A DNA stretch of 14,027 nucleotides from Alkanindiges sp. (GCA_030152125.1 JASLIR010000238.1:1-14027); one strand, 5' to 3'; shown: positions 7,577 through 13,869, counted from the first letter of the stretch. The notes: generated by a model from the letters alone, not told the origin. Numbers and translations are program-made.

Positions 7577-7921
7577 TCATAACGCTGTTTTAATTCGGAA
7601 CATGAGCAGGAATAGGAGGTTGGCAATATAAAAGGCAAGCACACTACAAAATAGCCCAGTGACCAGATAATAACTGCTGCTGGTGAGCGGGTGGTAATAA
7701 GCCTGGTCAACCAGCAGAATGGCACTGCCTAAAAGCAGAAAACAGATACTGGCAACCAGCAGGCTAATAAGCCTGCTTTTTTGTTTGTTGCTGGATAATG
7801 AAATATGACATCCCGGGCAATGAAAGCGGTTATGAATTTTTCCCAATGGTATGCGATAGCTGCATTGCGGACATTTAGCAAAGTCCTTTGATGGCAAGCC
7901 GGAGGGAAAAAGTTCAATCAT
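7577..7921 (-). CDS. Small zinc-ribbon protein with two membrane helices
   Basis: Not assigned to a named family. From the ATG at 7921 it has 114 residues. An N-terminal CPQC-X14-CPGC pair (Cys17/20/35/38) should bind one Zn. Two hydrophobic segments (about 51-72 and 83-108) follow, with a basic C-terminus. This is the layout of small inner-membrane proteins carrying a cytoplasmic rubredoxin-like knuckle; PqiA-type proteins also begin with such a ribbon, but this one is far too short. The frame is open from an ATG at 7957, but that ATG overlaps a perfect TATAAT -10 element on the same strand, so the transcript would start downstream of it and 7921 is the more likely start. Divergent from tusA. 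Confidence 0.65.
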   Translation of the reverse strand: MIELFPSGLPSKDFAKCPQCSYRIPLGKIHNRFHCPGCHISLSSNKQKSRLISLLVASICFLLLGSAILLVDQAYYHPLTSSSYYLVTGLFCSVLAFYIANLLFLLMFRIKTAL

Positions 7922-7955
7922 TTTTTTACATCTCTGCAAGAAACGTATTTCCTTC

Positions 7956-7984
7956 ATTATACATAAAGGGCTAAGGTCGGTTAA
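7956..7984 (-). promoter_or_regulatory. Promoter of the zinc-ribbon membrane-protein gene
   Basis: On the minus strand, TTAACC (7979-7984, 4 of 6 to TTGACA) and a perfect TATAAT (7956-7961) are 17 bp apart. Transcription would begin near 7949, leaving a leader of about 28 nt before the ATG at 7921 and excluding the ATG at 7957. Confidence 0.6.
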
Positions 7985-8048
7985 ACTCGCTTTTCACATC
8001 TGTTTTGAGGCGGCGACTAGCGCTAATAATATCCTGATGAGTCAAACG

Positions 8049-8057
8049 TGATATGAT
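8049..8057 (+). promoter_or_regulatory. Extended -10 promoter of tusA
   Basis: TGaTATGAT gives an extended -10 (TG at 8049-8050, TATGAT at 8052-8057, 5 of 6 to TATAAT) with no clear -35, as is usual for this promoter type. The transcript would start near 8064, about 34 nt before the tusA ATG. No Shine-Dalgarno sequence is visible in that leader. Confidence 0.45.
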
Positions 8058-8097
8058 TTGTCTGCCGATGATGTAATAACCAACCCTTATTAACTGT

Positions 8098-8361
8098 ATG
8101 TCCGATTCTTCCCTTAATATACCTTATGATGTTGTGCTGGATACCTCTGGCCTGAATTGCCCTGAGCCGGTAATGATGCTGCATCAAGCCATCCGTAAAA
8201 GTGCGGGTGGGCAAGTGGTGCATGTGATTGCCACTGACCCTTCCACCCTGCGTGATATTCCAAAATTCTGTATGCACCTGGGCCATGAGCTGATACAGCA
8301 TAGTGAGCAGCAGGTGAATGGGCAACCTAAATATATCTTTGATGTAAAAAAGAAATTTTAA
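8098..8361 (+). CDS. tusA: Sulfur carrier protein TusA
   Basis: TusA accepts persulfide sulfur from IscS and passes it on, classically to TusBCD-E for 2-thiolation of tRNA wobble uridine, and also to molybdenum cofactor and other sulfur pathways. At 87 residues it has the normal family size. The hallmark CPEPVMM begins at Cys21, the persulfide-carrying residue, and is followed by the conserved [21 protein letters not shown] block. The ATG at 8098 gives the standard N-terminus. It is expressed divergently from the zinc-ribbon membrane protein. The dioxygenase-like gene starts 42 bp downstream on the same strand and is probably in the same transcript. Confidence 0.96.
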   Translation: MSDSSLNIPYDVVLDTSGLNCPEPVMMLHQAIRKSAGGQVVHVIATDPSTLRDIPKFCMHLGHELIQHSEQQVNGQPKYIFDVKKKF

Positions 8362-8374
8362 ATTCGCTGTGAAC

Positions 8375-8417
8375 GGCAGGGATGCCTGCCTACAGGAGTA
8401 GCGATGCAGGCATCTCT
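8375..8417 (+). promoter_or_regulatory. Candidate translational switch at the dioxygenase start (two exclusive hairpins)
   Basis: Hairpin I pairs GGCAGG (8375-8380) with CCTGCC (8385-8390) around GATG. Hairpin II pairs AGGGATGCCTGC (8378-8389) with GCAGGCATCTCT (8406-8417): 12 bp with one G-U. Hairpin II places the ribosome binding site AGGAG (8394-8398) in its 16-nt loop and traps the G of the ATG (8404-8406) in the stem. The two share 8378-8389, so they cannot coexist. No T-run follows, which argues against termination. The pairing is read directly; the switching is inferred. Confidence 0.45.
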
Positions 8418-9201
8418 TTATAAACAGCAGGTTTATAATCAGCAGGGTTATCTGGTATTCAGGCAATTATTGTCACCCCGGCATATCAGGCAGCTGCAGC
8501 AACTGGTTAAGCCTGTCTACCAGCAGTGGATAACCGAAAACTGCCAGCAACCCGGTTTTGCGCAACTGGTAAATATGCACTCGCTGACCTTGCCGCATTA
8601 TTTCCAGCAACAGCCGCAACAGCGTCTGGCCTTGTTTAATGCACTGGCTACACCTGTGCTGGTAGATGAACTGGCTGCCCTGTTTGGTAGTGATATATAT
8701 TTTCATAATACCCAGCTGTTTTTTAACCCGCGCGATACCGCTAAACCAAATTACTGGCACCGGGACCTGCAATACAGTGCAATTGCGGATGCCGATCAGG
8801 CTGCTTTTCACCGCACGGCCTGTAGCCTGCATGTGCGCATTCCTCTACTGGATGAAAGCGGTATAGAGCTGATTCCGCACAGTCACCGGCAGTGGGATAG
8901 CCCACTGGAACATAATGTGCGCTTTGCCTTAAAGGGGCATCAGCAGCATGATGATTTACCCGGTAGTGAGTTGATTCGCCTACAAACAGGCGATGTGCTG
9001 CTGTTTAATGCGCAGATGATTCACCGTGGCCGTTACGATTTTAATAGTGAGCGTCTGGCACTGGATATCTGTATCGGCAGGCCACACCCGGCCTTAACCG
9101 GCTTCTCTGATCCGGCGGTGCAACCTGCGGCTGATGAGCTGCAACAGATTCAGCAGCCTGCATGGTATCTGGCTGTGCAAAAGGTTTTGTCTCAAGCATA
9201 A
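8404..9201 (+). CDS. Phytanoyl-CoA dioxygenase (PhyH) family protein
   Basis: A 265-residue Fe(II)/2-oxoglutarate-dependent oxygenase of the PhyH/EctD/SyrB2 superfamily. The iron facial triad is His119 and Asp121 (YWHRDLQY) plus His207 (QMIHRGRYDF). Arg217 in NSERLALDI is placed to bind the 2-oxoglutarate carboxylate. The cupin-core strands GSDIYFHNTQLFFNP and HVRIPLLDESGIELIPHSH are typical. Asp/Glu stay at the iron site (no Ala or Gly), so a hydroxylase rather than a halogenase is expected. The substrate is unknown. AGGAG lies 5 nt before the ATG, inside a possible regulatory hairpin. It lies 42 bp after tusA, probably cotranscribed; a tetR gene follows on the same strand. Confidence 0.9.
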   Translation: MQASLYKQQVYNQQGYLVFRQLLSPRHIRQLQQLVKPVYQQWITENCQQPGFAQLVNMHSLTLPHYFQQQPQQRLALFNALATPVLVDELAALFGSDIYFHNTQLFFNPRDTAKPNYWHRDLQYSAIADADQAAFHRTACSLHVRIPLLDESGIELIPHSHRQWDSPLEHNVRFALKGHQQHDDLPGSELIRLQTGDVLLFNAQMIHRGRYDFNSERLALDICIGRPHPALTGFSDPAVQPAADELQQIQQPAWYLAVQKVLSQA

Positions 9202-9253
9202 AGCCATAGGATTGTTGGCGGTCCAGCAGGCTTTTCTAGCCATTTCCTGCTAC

Positions 9254-9334
9254 GGTCATTTTTCGCTTATTGACCAAAACGGTCATACCGCGCCTGTAAA
9301 CGAGTGATCTGGACATTGACCATAACTGGTCAAT
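9254..9334. promoter_or_regulatory. Cluster of TGACC/GGTCA operator half-sites upstream of tetR
   Basis: Five half-sites occur in about 80 bp: GGTCA at 9254-9258; TGACC-N5-GGTCA at 9271-9285; and a perfect palindrome ATTGACCA-TAAC-TGGTCAAT at 9315-9334. Size and symmetry fit a TetR-family operator, and the position between the dioxygenase stop and tetR suggests autoregulation. Binding by this TetR is inferred. Confidence 0.65.
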
Positions 9335-9344
9335 CCTTCATCGT

Positions 9345-9361
9345 GAACTGATGTTCAGTTC
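9345..9361. promoter_or_regulatory. Second, different palindrome just upstream of tetR
   Basis: GAACTGA-TGT-TCAGTTC is a perfect 7-bp inverted repeat with a 3-bp spacer, ending 20 bp before the tetR ATG. Its sequence is unrelated to the TGACC/GGTCA sites next to it. It may be the operator of a second regulator or a leader hairpin. Confidence 0.55.
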
Positions 9362-9381
9362 GGATTCCATTCAGGTGTTTT

Positions 9382-10005
9382 ATGGCCAGAAAGCCTAGTC
9401 AAAAACGGGCAAAAATCACGGTAGAAGCCATTGTGGAGGCTGGTTTTATTTGCGTGGCAACCCGTGGTATGGATGGTACAACAACGCGCCATATTGCCGA
9501 GATTGCTGGTATTAGTGTTGGTTCGCTATATGAGTACTTTGAAAATAAAGAGGCTGTATATGTGGCAATGAACCAGTATTTTACCGATGAAGTGCTGGGT
9601 ATGCTTAAACGCCTGACCCCGGAACTGGTTCAGCTTGATCTGGCTGCCGCAATTGAGAAAATGCTGTATGAGTTTAGCGACCTGCTTAAGAAAAATGATG
9701 AGCGCTATTTAAAGTGTATTCGCTATGCCGGACAGTTTCAGTATGACCGCTATGCTACTCAGGTAGAAAGTGCCTTGATGGATATTGTAATGCGCTATGT
9801 GATGCATAACCCGCAATATTTAAAAGTGCCGGATATTCCTACCGTGGCCTATATTGGCATTAATGGCGGTATTTTTACCGTGATCCGGCACCTGATTCTG
9901 CCTAACCCGAATATCAGCTTTGAGCAAATGGTAAAAGGCATGACCCGCATGATTAACAGCTACATCAATGCAGAGCTGGCAGCCTTAAAGCAGTCGGCTG
10001 GCTAA
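9382..10005 (+). CDS. TetR/AcrR family transcriptional regulator
   Basis: A 207-residue one-component regulator. The N-terminal HTH domain spans about 11-60: ITVEAIVEAGFICVATRGMDGTTTRHIAEIAGISVGSLYEYFENKEAV, of which GISVGSLYEYFENKE is the recognition helix region shared by TetR, AcrR and relatives. The C-terminal ligand-binding domain (about 65-200) is helical with several Tyr, Met and Phe; the ligand cannot be predicted. CAGGTG lies 4 nt before the ATG. The upstream 130 bp contain two sets of palindromes, consistent with negative autoregulation. Candidate targets are itself, the dioxygenase-like gene before it and the isomerase-like gene 57 bp after it. Confidence 0.92.
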   Translation: MARKPSQKRAKITVEAIVEAGFICVATRGMDGTTTRHIAEIAGISVGSLYEYFENKEAVYVAMNQYFTDEVLGMLKRLTPELVQLDLAAAIEKMLYEFSDLLKKNDERYLKCIRYAGQFQYDRYATQVESALMDIVMRYVMHNPQYLKVPDIPTVAYIGINGGIFTVIRHLILPNPNISFEQMVKGMTRMINSYINAELAALKQSAG

Positions 10006-10062
10006 GCAGGATGTTGCTGCTCATGTTATGTTGGCAGGGCAATGACTATAGAGAGCGCATTT

Positions 10063-10419
10063 ATGCCGCATATGACCGTGGAATATACTGCCAATTTAAA
10101 TGATTTTGATGCAGGCGCTGCTTTGCTGACACTCAATCAGGCACTGCTTGAGTGTGGTGAGTTTAACGAGGCTGATATTAAAAGCCGTGCTATCCGGCAG
10201 CAAGATTTCCTGATAGGGCTACAAGCAGGGCAGCGTGCCTTTATTCATGTCAAGCTGCATATTCTGTCTGGTCGCAGTGTGGAACAGAAGCAGGGTGTAT
10301 CCAGCCGGCTATTACAGGCATTAACAGCATCGTTCCAGCCGCATGCTGGTTTAAGTACCCAGTTATGTGTGGAAATACTGGACATAGAGCGTGCCAGTTA
10401 TAGCAAGGCAGTGCTGTAG
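10063..10419 (+). CDS. 5-carboxymethyl-2-hydroxymuconate isomerase-like (tautomerase superfamily)
   Basis: A 118-residue protein resembling HpaF/CHMI, the isomerase of homoprotocatechuate meta-cleavage, in the tautomerase superfamily whose catalytic base is the N-terminal proline. The start at ATG 10063 gives MPHMTVEYTANL, exposing Pro after Met removal; GAGAG lies 7 nt upstream. The ATG at 10042 would add seven residues, bury the proline and has poorly spaced AGGG, so it is rejected. The family motifs KSRAIRQQDFLIG, AFIHVKLHILSGRSVEQKQ and LCVEILDIERASYSK are present. No other hpa genes are in the window, so the physiological substrate is uncertain. It is likely cotranscribed with tetR. Confidence 0.85.
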   Translation: MPHMTVEYTANLNDFDAGAALLTLNQALLECGEFNEADIKSRAIRQQDFLIGLQAGQRAFIHVKLHILSGRSVEQKQGVSSRLLQALTASFQPHAGLSTQLCVEILDIERASYSKAVL

Positions 10420-10475
10420 ATTTATCAGGCTCTTTTAGCACCAATAAAAATAGAACGTCTGCAAAGGCACGCCCA

Positions 10476-10603
10476 TAGGCTGAGGTTCTCAAAATAAACT
10501 GGAAACCCTCATCCCACTTGCGCAGCGGCGCTGCTCATCCCAAAGGGAGAAGGAGAATTCCCTCTCCTTGCAGGAGAGGGCTAGGGTGAGGTTGTCAAAA
10601 TAA
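10476..10603. repeat. Palindromic intergenic repeat (REP/MITE-like) with a duplicated end
   Basis: The core runs from AACCCTCATCCC (about 10504) to the inverted AGGGTGAGGTT (10583-10593) and contains two hairpins: GCAGC-GGC-GCTGC, and CCCTCTCC (10560-10567) with GGAGAGGG (10573-10580). CCCTCNCC/GGNGAGGG palindromes of this kind are common dispersed repeats in proteobacterial genomes. A 22-bp segment at 10476-10497 recurs at 10582-10603 with two mismatches, in direct orientation, the right copy being the right end of the element. It fills the gap between the convergent isomerase and nrtD genes and may act as their terminator. The rest of 10420-10650 holds no gene I can support. Confidence 0.65.
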
Positions 10604-10650
10604 TGAGACAGCCTTGAGTTATCATTCGAAGTTAAGTTTTGCCGCAGTAA

Positions 10651-11484
10651 TCAGGCCGCTGGGCGTTTTTGTCTTTCATACAAAAAGGACAGCACTTGCG
10701 AACGTAAATGATGATACTGCGGGTCATTGGCCAGTTGCAGGCGATCACGCGGGTGTGGCAAGTCCACTGTTAAAATGTCGCCAATGGTGGCAGCCGGACC
10801 ATTGGTCATCATCACAATACGGTCAGACAGTAAAACGGCTTCATCCACATCATGCGTTACCATCACCACCGTCGCTTGGGTCTGCTGCACAATGCTAATC
10901 AGCTCGTCCTGCAAGTGCGCACGGGTTAAGGCATCCAGTGCACCAAACGGCTCGTCCAGCAGCAGTACATCCGGTTCCATGGACAGCGCACGGGCAATGC
11001 CCACACGCTGCTTCATACCGCCGGAAATTTCATTCGGGTATTTGTGCAGGGCATGGGTCAGGCCAACCATCTGTAAGGCCGCTTCAGTACGTGCTTTTAA
11101 CTGGGGTTTGTTCTCTTTGTCCGAAAACACCCGCTCCACTGCCAAATACACATTTTCAAAGCAGGTCAGCCAGGGCAGCAGCGAATGGTTCTGGAACACC
11201 ACGGCACGTTCCGGGCCTGGGCCATCAATCTCGCGGCCACTACAAATAATATTGCCCTGGGTAGGTGTGGTCAGGCCGGCAATCAGGTTGAGCAGGGTGG
11301 ATTTGCCACAGCCGGAATGTCCGATCAGGCTGATAAACTCGCCCTTGCGCACTTTCAGGTTGATGTTCTGCAAGGCGTCAAACATGCCTTTTTTGGTTTT
11401 AAAGCTCATACCCACACTGGAAATATCAATATAGCCGTCGCTATCCATGGGTAGCTGCGGGCGGATTCTCAGGTTATCAATCAT
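10651..11484 (-). CDS. nrtD: Nitrate ABC transporter ATP-binding protein
   Basis: A 277-residue ABC ATPase of the NrtD/NasD/SsuB/TauB group; it energises nitrate import with the permease encoded upstream. Motifs: Walker A GHSGCGKS (55-62), Q-loop Gln98 (VVFQNHSLLPW), signature SGGMKQR (154-160), Walker B VLLLDEP (173-179), D-loop and H-loop His211 (VTHDVDEA). There is no NrtC-like fused binding-protein domain. The ATG overlaps the permease stop by 4 bp (ATGA). Assignment to nitrate rather than taurine or sulfonate rests on the binding protein and the nitrogen-type control region of the operon. Confidence 0.94.
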   Translation of the reverse strand: MIDNLRIRPQLPMDSDGYIDISSVGMSFKTKKGMFDALQNINLKVRKGEFISLIGHSGCGKSTLLNLIAGLTTPTQGNIICSGREIDGPGPERAVVFQNHSLLPWLTCFENVYLAVERVFSDKENKPQLKARTEAALQMVGLTHALHKYPNEISGGMKQRVGIARALSMEPDVLLLDEPFGALDALTRAHLQDELISIVQQTQATVVMVTHDVDEAVLLSDRIVMMTNGPAATIGDILTVDLPHPRDRLQLANDPQYHHLRSQVLSFLYERQKRPAA

Positions 11485-12356
11485 GATGCATTCTCCCCAC
11501 GGGAAACCAGTTTAGTCAGCAGGATTAACAGTTGTTCCAGCAGCAGGCCAACCAGACCTACAATAAAGATGGCAATAATAATGTGTGCCACATTCAGGTT
11601 GTTCCATTCATCCCATACCCAGAAACCCAGGCCAATTCCGCCAGTTAGCATTTCGGCTGCAACAATCACCAGCCACGCCACGCCAATAGACAGGCGAATA
11701 CCGGTTAGCAGGTAGGGCAGGGTAGATGGCAGCAGTATTTTACGGAAAATTTTCCATTCCGATAGGCGCAGCACGCGTGCCACATTCAGGTAGTCCTGCG
11801 GTACCTGCGCTACACCAGCCGCGGTATTTAAAATAATCGGCCAGATGGCACTGATAAAAATCACCCAGATAGAAGCAGGTTGCGCGGCCTTGAATACCAG
11901 CAGGCCAATAGGCAACCAGGCCAGCGGCGATACTGGGCGCAGGATGGAAATAATCGGCGCAAACATATCGCGGATAAAGGCAAAGCGGCCAATAATAAAG
12001 CCCAGCGGAATACCCAGCAGGGCAGCCATGCCAAAACCAAGGCCAACCCGCTCCAGCGAATACAGGATGTTCCAGCCGATGCCCATGTCGTTGGGGCCAT
12101 TTTTATAAAAAGGGTCGGCAAATAGTTCAACGGCAGCATGCCAGGTTACAATCGGGCTTGGCAGTTCGCTGCGGAAGCTGCTCAGGATTGCCCAGCCCAC
12201 GATAAGCAGCGTCAGGCCTAAAGCAGGTGGAATAATTTTACGCAAAATACTGGTGAGCAGGTCGGACAGGTTTATTTTGTCCAGCAACGCTACTTTGGCT
12301 TTGCTCACCGTATCTTCTTTGGTTTTATCTTCGCTTAGTAACATGTCGGTACTCAT
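11481..12356 (-). CDS. nrtB: Nitrate ABC transporter permease
   Basis: A 291-residue inner-membrane permease of the NrtB/NasE type. An N-terminal cytoplasmic stretch of about 40 residues is followed by about six helices starting near residue 43. The EAA-type loop that docks the ATPase is at about 180-215 (GVAQVPQDYLNVARVLRLSEWKIFRKILLPSTLPYLLTGIR). AILRPVSPLAWLPIG-like sequence at about 138-151 is typical of the nitrate/taurine permeases. A strong AAGGAG ribosome binding site lies 8 nt before the ATG, immediately after an intercistronic hairpin. It lies 63 bp downstream of nrtA and overlaps nrtD by 4 bp. Confidence 0.95.
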   Translation of the reverse strand: MSTDMLLSEDKTKEDTVSKAKVALLDKINLSDLLTSILRKIIPPALGLTLLIVGWAILSSFRSELPSPIVTWHAAVELFADPFYKNGPNDMGIGWNILYSLERVGLGFGMAALLGIPLGFIIGRFAFIRDMFAPIISILRPVSPLAWLPIGLLVFKAAQPASIWVIFISAIWPIILNTAAGVAQVPQDYLNVARVLRLSEWKIFRKILLPSTLPYLLTGIRLSIGVAWLVIVAAEMLTGGIGLGFWVWDEWNNLNVAHIIIAIFIVGLVGLLLEQLLILLTKLVSRGENAS

Positions 12357-12370
12357 CGGAAATCTCCTTT

Positions 12371-12401
12371 GTCACGGGCATACATGCTTATGCACCGTGA
12401 C
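12371..12401 (-). promoter_or_regulatory. Hairpin between nrtA and nrtB
   Basis: On the mRNA, GTCACGG pairs with CCGTGAC, and an inner GCATA pairs with TATGC: 12 bp with a single bulged U and the hexaloop AGCAUG. The stem ends directly at the nrtB ribosome binding site (AAAGGAG). There is no T-run, so it is not a terminator. It probably stabilises the upstream nrtA transcript or modulates nrtB translation, as in operons where binding protein is made in excess of membrane parts. Confidence 0.6.
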
Positions 12402-12419
12402 ACAGACAGGTCAGAACAC

Positions 12420-13715
12420 TTAGGCCTTAATGGCGAAACTGGCAGCATAGGCAGCCGGGTTACTGCCATCCCATACCTTGCCATCAATCAGTTTGCTGCT
12501 GCGGTTAACACCGGTTGGCAAGGGTACTTTCACCTGAGAGGCGGCCTCTTTAAACAGGTCAATCTGGTTCACCGATTTGGCAACGGCCAGATAATCCGGG
12601 TCAGTTTTCATCAGGCCCCAGCGTTTATGCTGGGTCATAAACCACATGCCGTCGGACAGGTAAGGGAAGTTCACTTTGCCGCCGTTAAAGAACTTCATCA
12701 TGTTGCCATCCACCCATTTTTTGCCGGCACCATTGTCGTACTGGCCAAGGAACCGCCCGACAATGGTGGCTTCCGGGCAGTTGACATAGGATTTCTGCGC
12801 GATCAGCTTGGCAACGGAAGCACGGTTTTTAAAGTCGTCCAGATAGCGGCTGGCTTCCAGTACGGCCATCACCAGCGCGCGTGCGGTATTCGGGTTTTGT
12901 TGTATAAATGCCTTGGTACAACCTAGTACTTTTTCCGGGTGATTGGTCCAGATTTCCTGTGTGGTAGCTGCTGTAAAGCCAACGCCGGTTTCAATGGCGC
13001 GTGCATTCCACGGTTCACCCACACAGTAACCATCCATATTGCCCACCTGCATGTTGCTGACCATTTGCGGTGGTGGCACGGTAATATTTTTTACATCCTG
13101 AATAGGATTAATACCGTAGGTTGCCAGCCAGTAGTTCAGCCACATGGCATGTGTGCCGGTAGGGAAGGTTTGGGCGAAGGTAAGGTTTTTGCCGCTGGCA
13201 ATGTATTTTTTCAGTGATGCACCGTTGGTGACACCGGCACTAATCAGCTTGTTGGCCAGGGTAATGGCCTGGCCGTTGTTATTCAGGTTCATCAGCACGG
13301 CCATTGGCGTAGCGTTGGCACCTACGCCGTTGTTCACGCCGTAAATCAGGCCATACAGTACGTGGGAGGCATCCAGTTCACCGTTCACCAGTTTGTCGCG
13401 TACACCGGCCCAGGAGGCTTCTTTTGACAGTTCGATGGTGATACCATATTTCTTGTCAAACCCGAGCACTGATGCGACAACCACTGATGCACAATCAGTA
13501 AGGGGAATAAAGCCAACTTTAACCTTGGTTTTTTCCGGTTTGTCGGAACCCGCTGCATAAGCGGCACTACTTGATAAGCCCAGCAGGCCGCTGCCGGCAG
13601 CCATTCCGGCTGCACCCAGCATGCTGCCATACTGGAGCAATTGACGACGTGTTGGTTCGGTGACGCTGGTATTCTCATCTTCGCAGGTTGAGTTTTTGCT
13701 TAAGTCATTGTTCAT
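12420..13715 (-). CDS. nrtA: Nitrate-binding protein, Tat-exported
   Basis: A 431-residue periplasmic solute-binding protein of the NrtA/NasF family. The N-terminus carries a twin-arginine signal: TRRQLLQ (22-28), then a hydrophobic stretch and a likely cleavage after AYA (52-54). Residues corresponding to the nitrate pocket of cyanobacterial NrtA appear conserved: Trp102 (EASWAG), Gln149 (NNNGQA), His189 (GTHAMW) and the GEPW block at 233-236. No lipobox is present, so a soluble periplasmic protein is expected. GGAA lies 7 nt before the ATG. It is the first gene of nrtABD; its 5' leader contains an ANTAR-type antitermination structure. Bicarbonate-binding CmpA is a close relative, but the operon control favours nitrate or nitrite. 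Confidence 0.94.
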   Translation of the reverse strand: MNNDLSKNSTCEDENTSVTEPTRRQLLQYGSMLGAAGMAAGSGLLGLSSSAAYAAGSDKPEKTKVKVGFIPLTDCASVVVASVLGFDKKYGITIELSKEASWAGVRDKLVNGELDASHVLYGLIYGVNNGVGANATPMAVLMNLNNNGQAITLANKLISAGVTNGASLKKYIASGKNLTFAQTFPTGTHAMWLNYWLATYGINPIQDVKNITVPPPQMVSNMQVGNMDGYCVGEPWNARAIETGVGFTAATTQEIWTNHPEKVLGCTKAFIQQNPNTARALVMAVLEASRYLDDFKNRASVAKLIAQKSYVNCPEATIVGRFLGQYDNGAGKKWVDGNMMKFFNGGKVNFPYLSDGMWFMTQHKRWGLMKTDPDYLAVAKSVNQIDLFKEAASQVKVPLPTGVNRSSKLIDGKVWDGSNPAAYAASFAIKA

Positions 13716-13751
13716 TGCAAGTTCCAGTATCTAAACAGTGTTTTCGGTTTG

Positions 13752-13791
13752 AAAAAAAAGGCGCCCATACCACTGCCATGGTATGGACGCC
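13752..13791 (-). terminator. Leader (attenuator) terminator of the nrt operon
   Basis: The RNA has GGCG-U-CCAUACCA (13791-13779), loop UGGCAG, UGGUAUGG-G-CGCC (13772-13760), a 13-bp stem with one G-U, followed by eight U (13759-13752). It lies within the leader, 36 nt before the nrtA ATG, so it must be read through for expression. Confidence 0.92.
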
Positions 13792-13869
13792 TTTGTCCCC
13801 TTCTTCGTGATGGTTAAGTTTTTAACCGCCACCGATCATTCAAGCTGTTTTTTCATCCGCCATTGGATG
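13785..13869 (-). ncRNA. ANTAR-type (NasR/NasT) antitermination leader
   Basis: ANTAR proteins recognise two consecutive RNA hairpins with hexanucleotide loops having A at position 1 and G at position 4. Hairpin 1 is CAUCC-AAUGGC-GGAUG (13869-13854). Hairpin 2 is GGAC-AAAGGC-GUCC (13798-13785). Both loops have A1 and G4 and share GGC. Hairpin 2 overlaps the 5' arm of the leader terminator (13791-13779), so the two are exclusive: stabilising hairpin 2 would prevent termination. A third stem, GGUUAA-AAAC-UUAACC (13827-13812), sits in the linker. Hairpin 1 begins about 3 nt after the predicted transcript start. In Klebsiella the nasF leader is read through when NasR senses nitrate or nitrite; the same logic is inferred here. 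Confidence 0.85.

Noticed and set aside
8068..8076. ATG-ATG-TAA minimal upstream frame in the tusA leader
   Set aside because: Two codons only, no ribosome binding site, and no supporting structure to suggest control of tusA.
8023..8466. 147-codon open frame on the minus strand over tusA
   Set aside because: It covers tusA, whose CPEPVMM motif and length are canonical, and has no promoter or ribosome binding site of its own.
10727..11434. 235-codon open frame on the plus strand opposite nrtD
   Set aside because: It is a shadow of the ABC ATPase gene, with low-complexity Ser/Cys/Arg-rich composition typical of antisense frames.
12369..12926. 185-codon open frame on the plus strand opposite nrtA
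   Set aside because: Antisense to the conserved nrtA 3' half; its start lies in the intercistronic hairpin and no family resemblance is seen.
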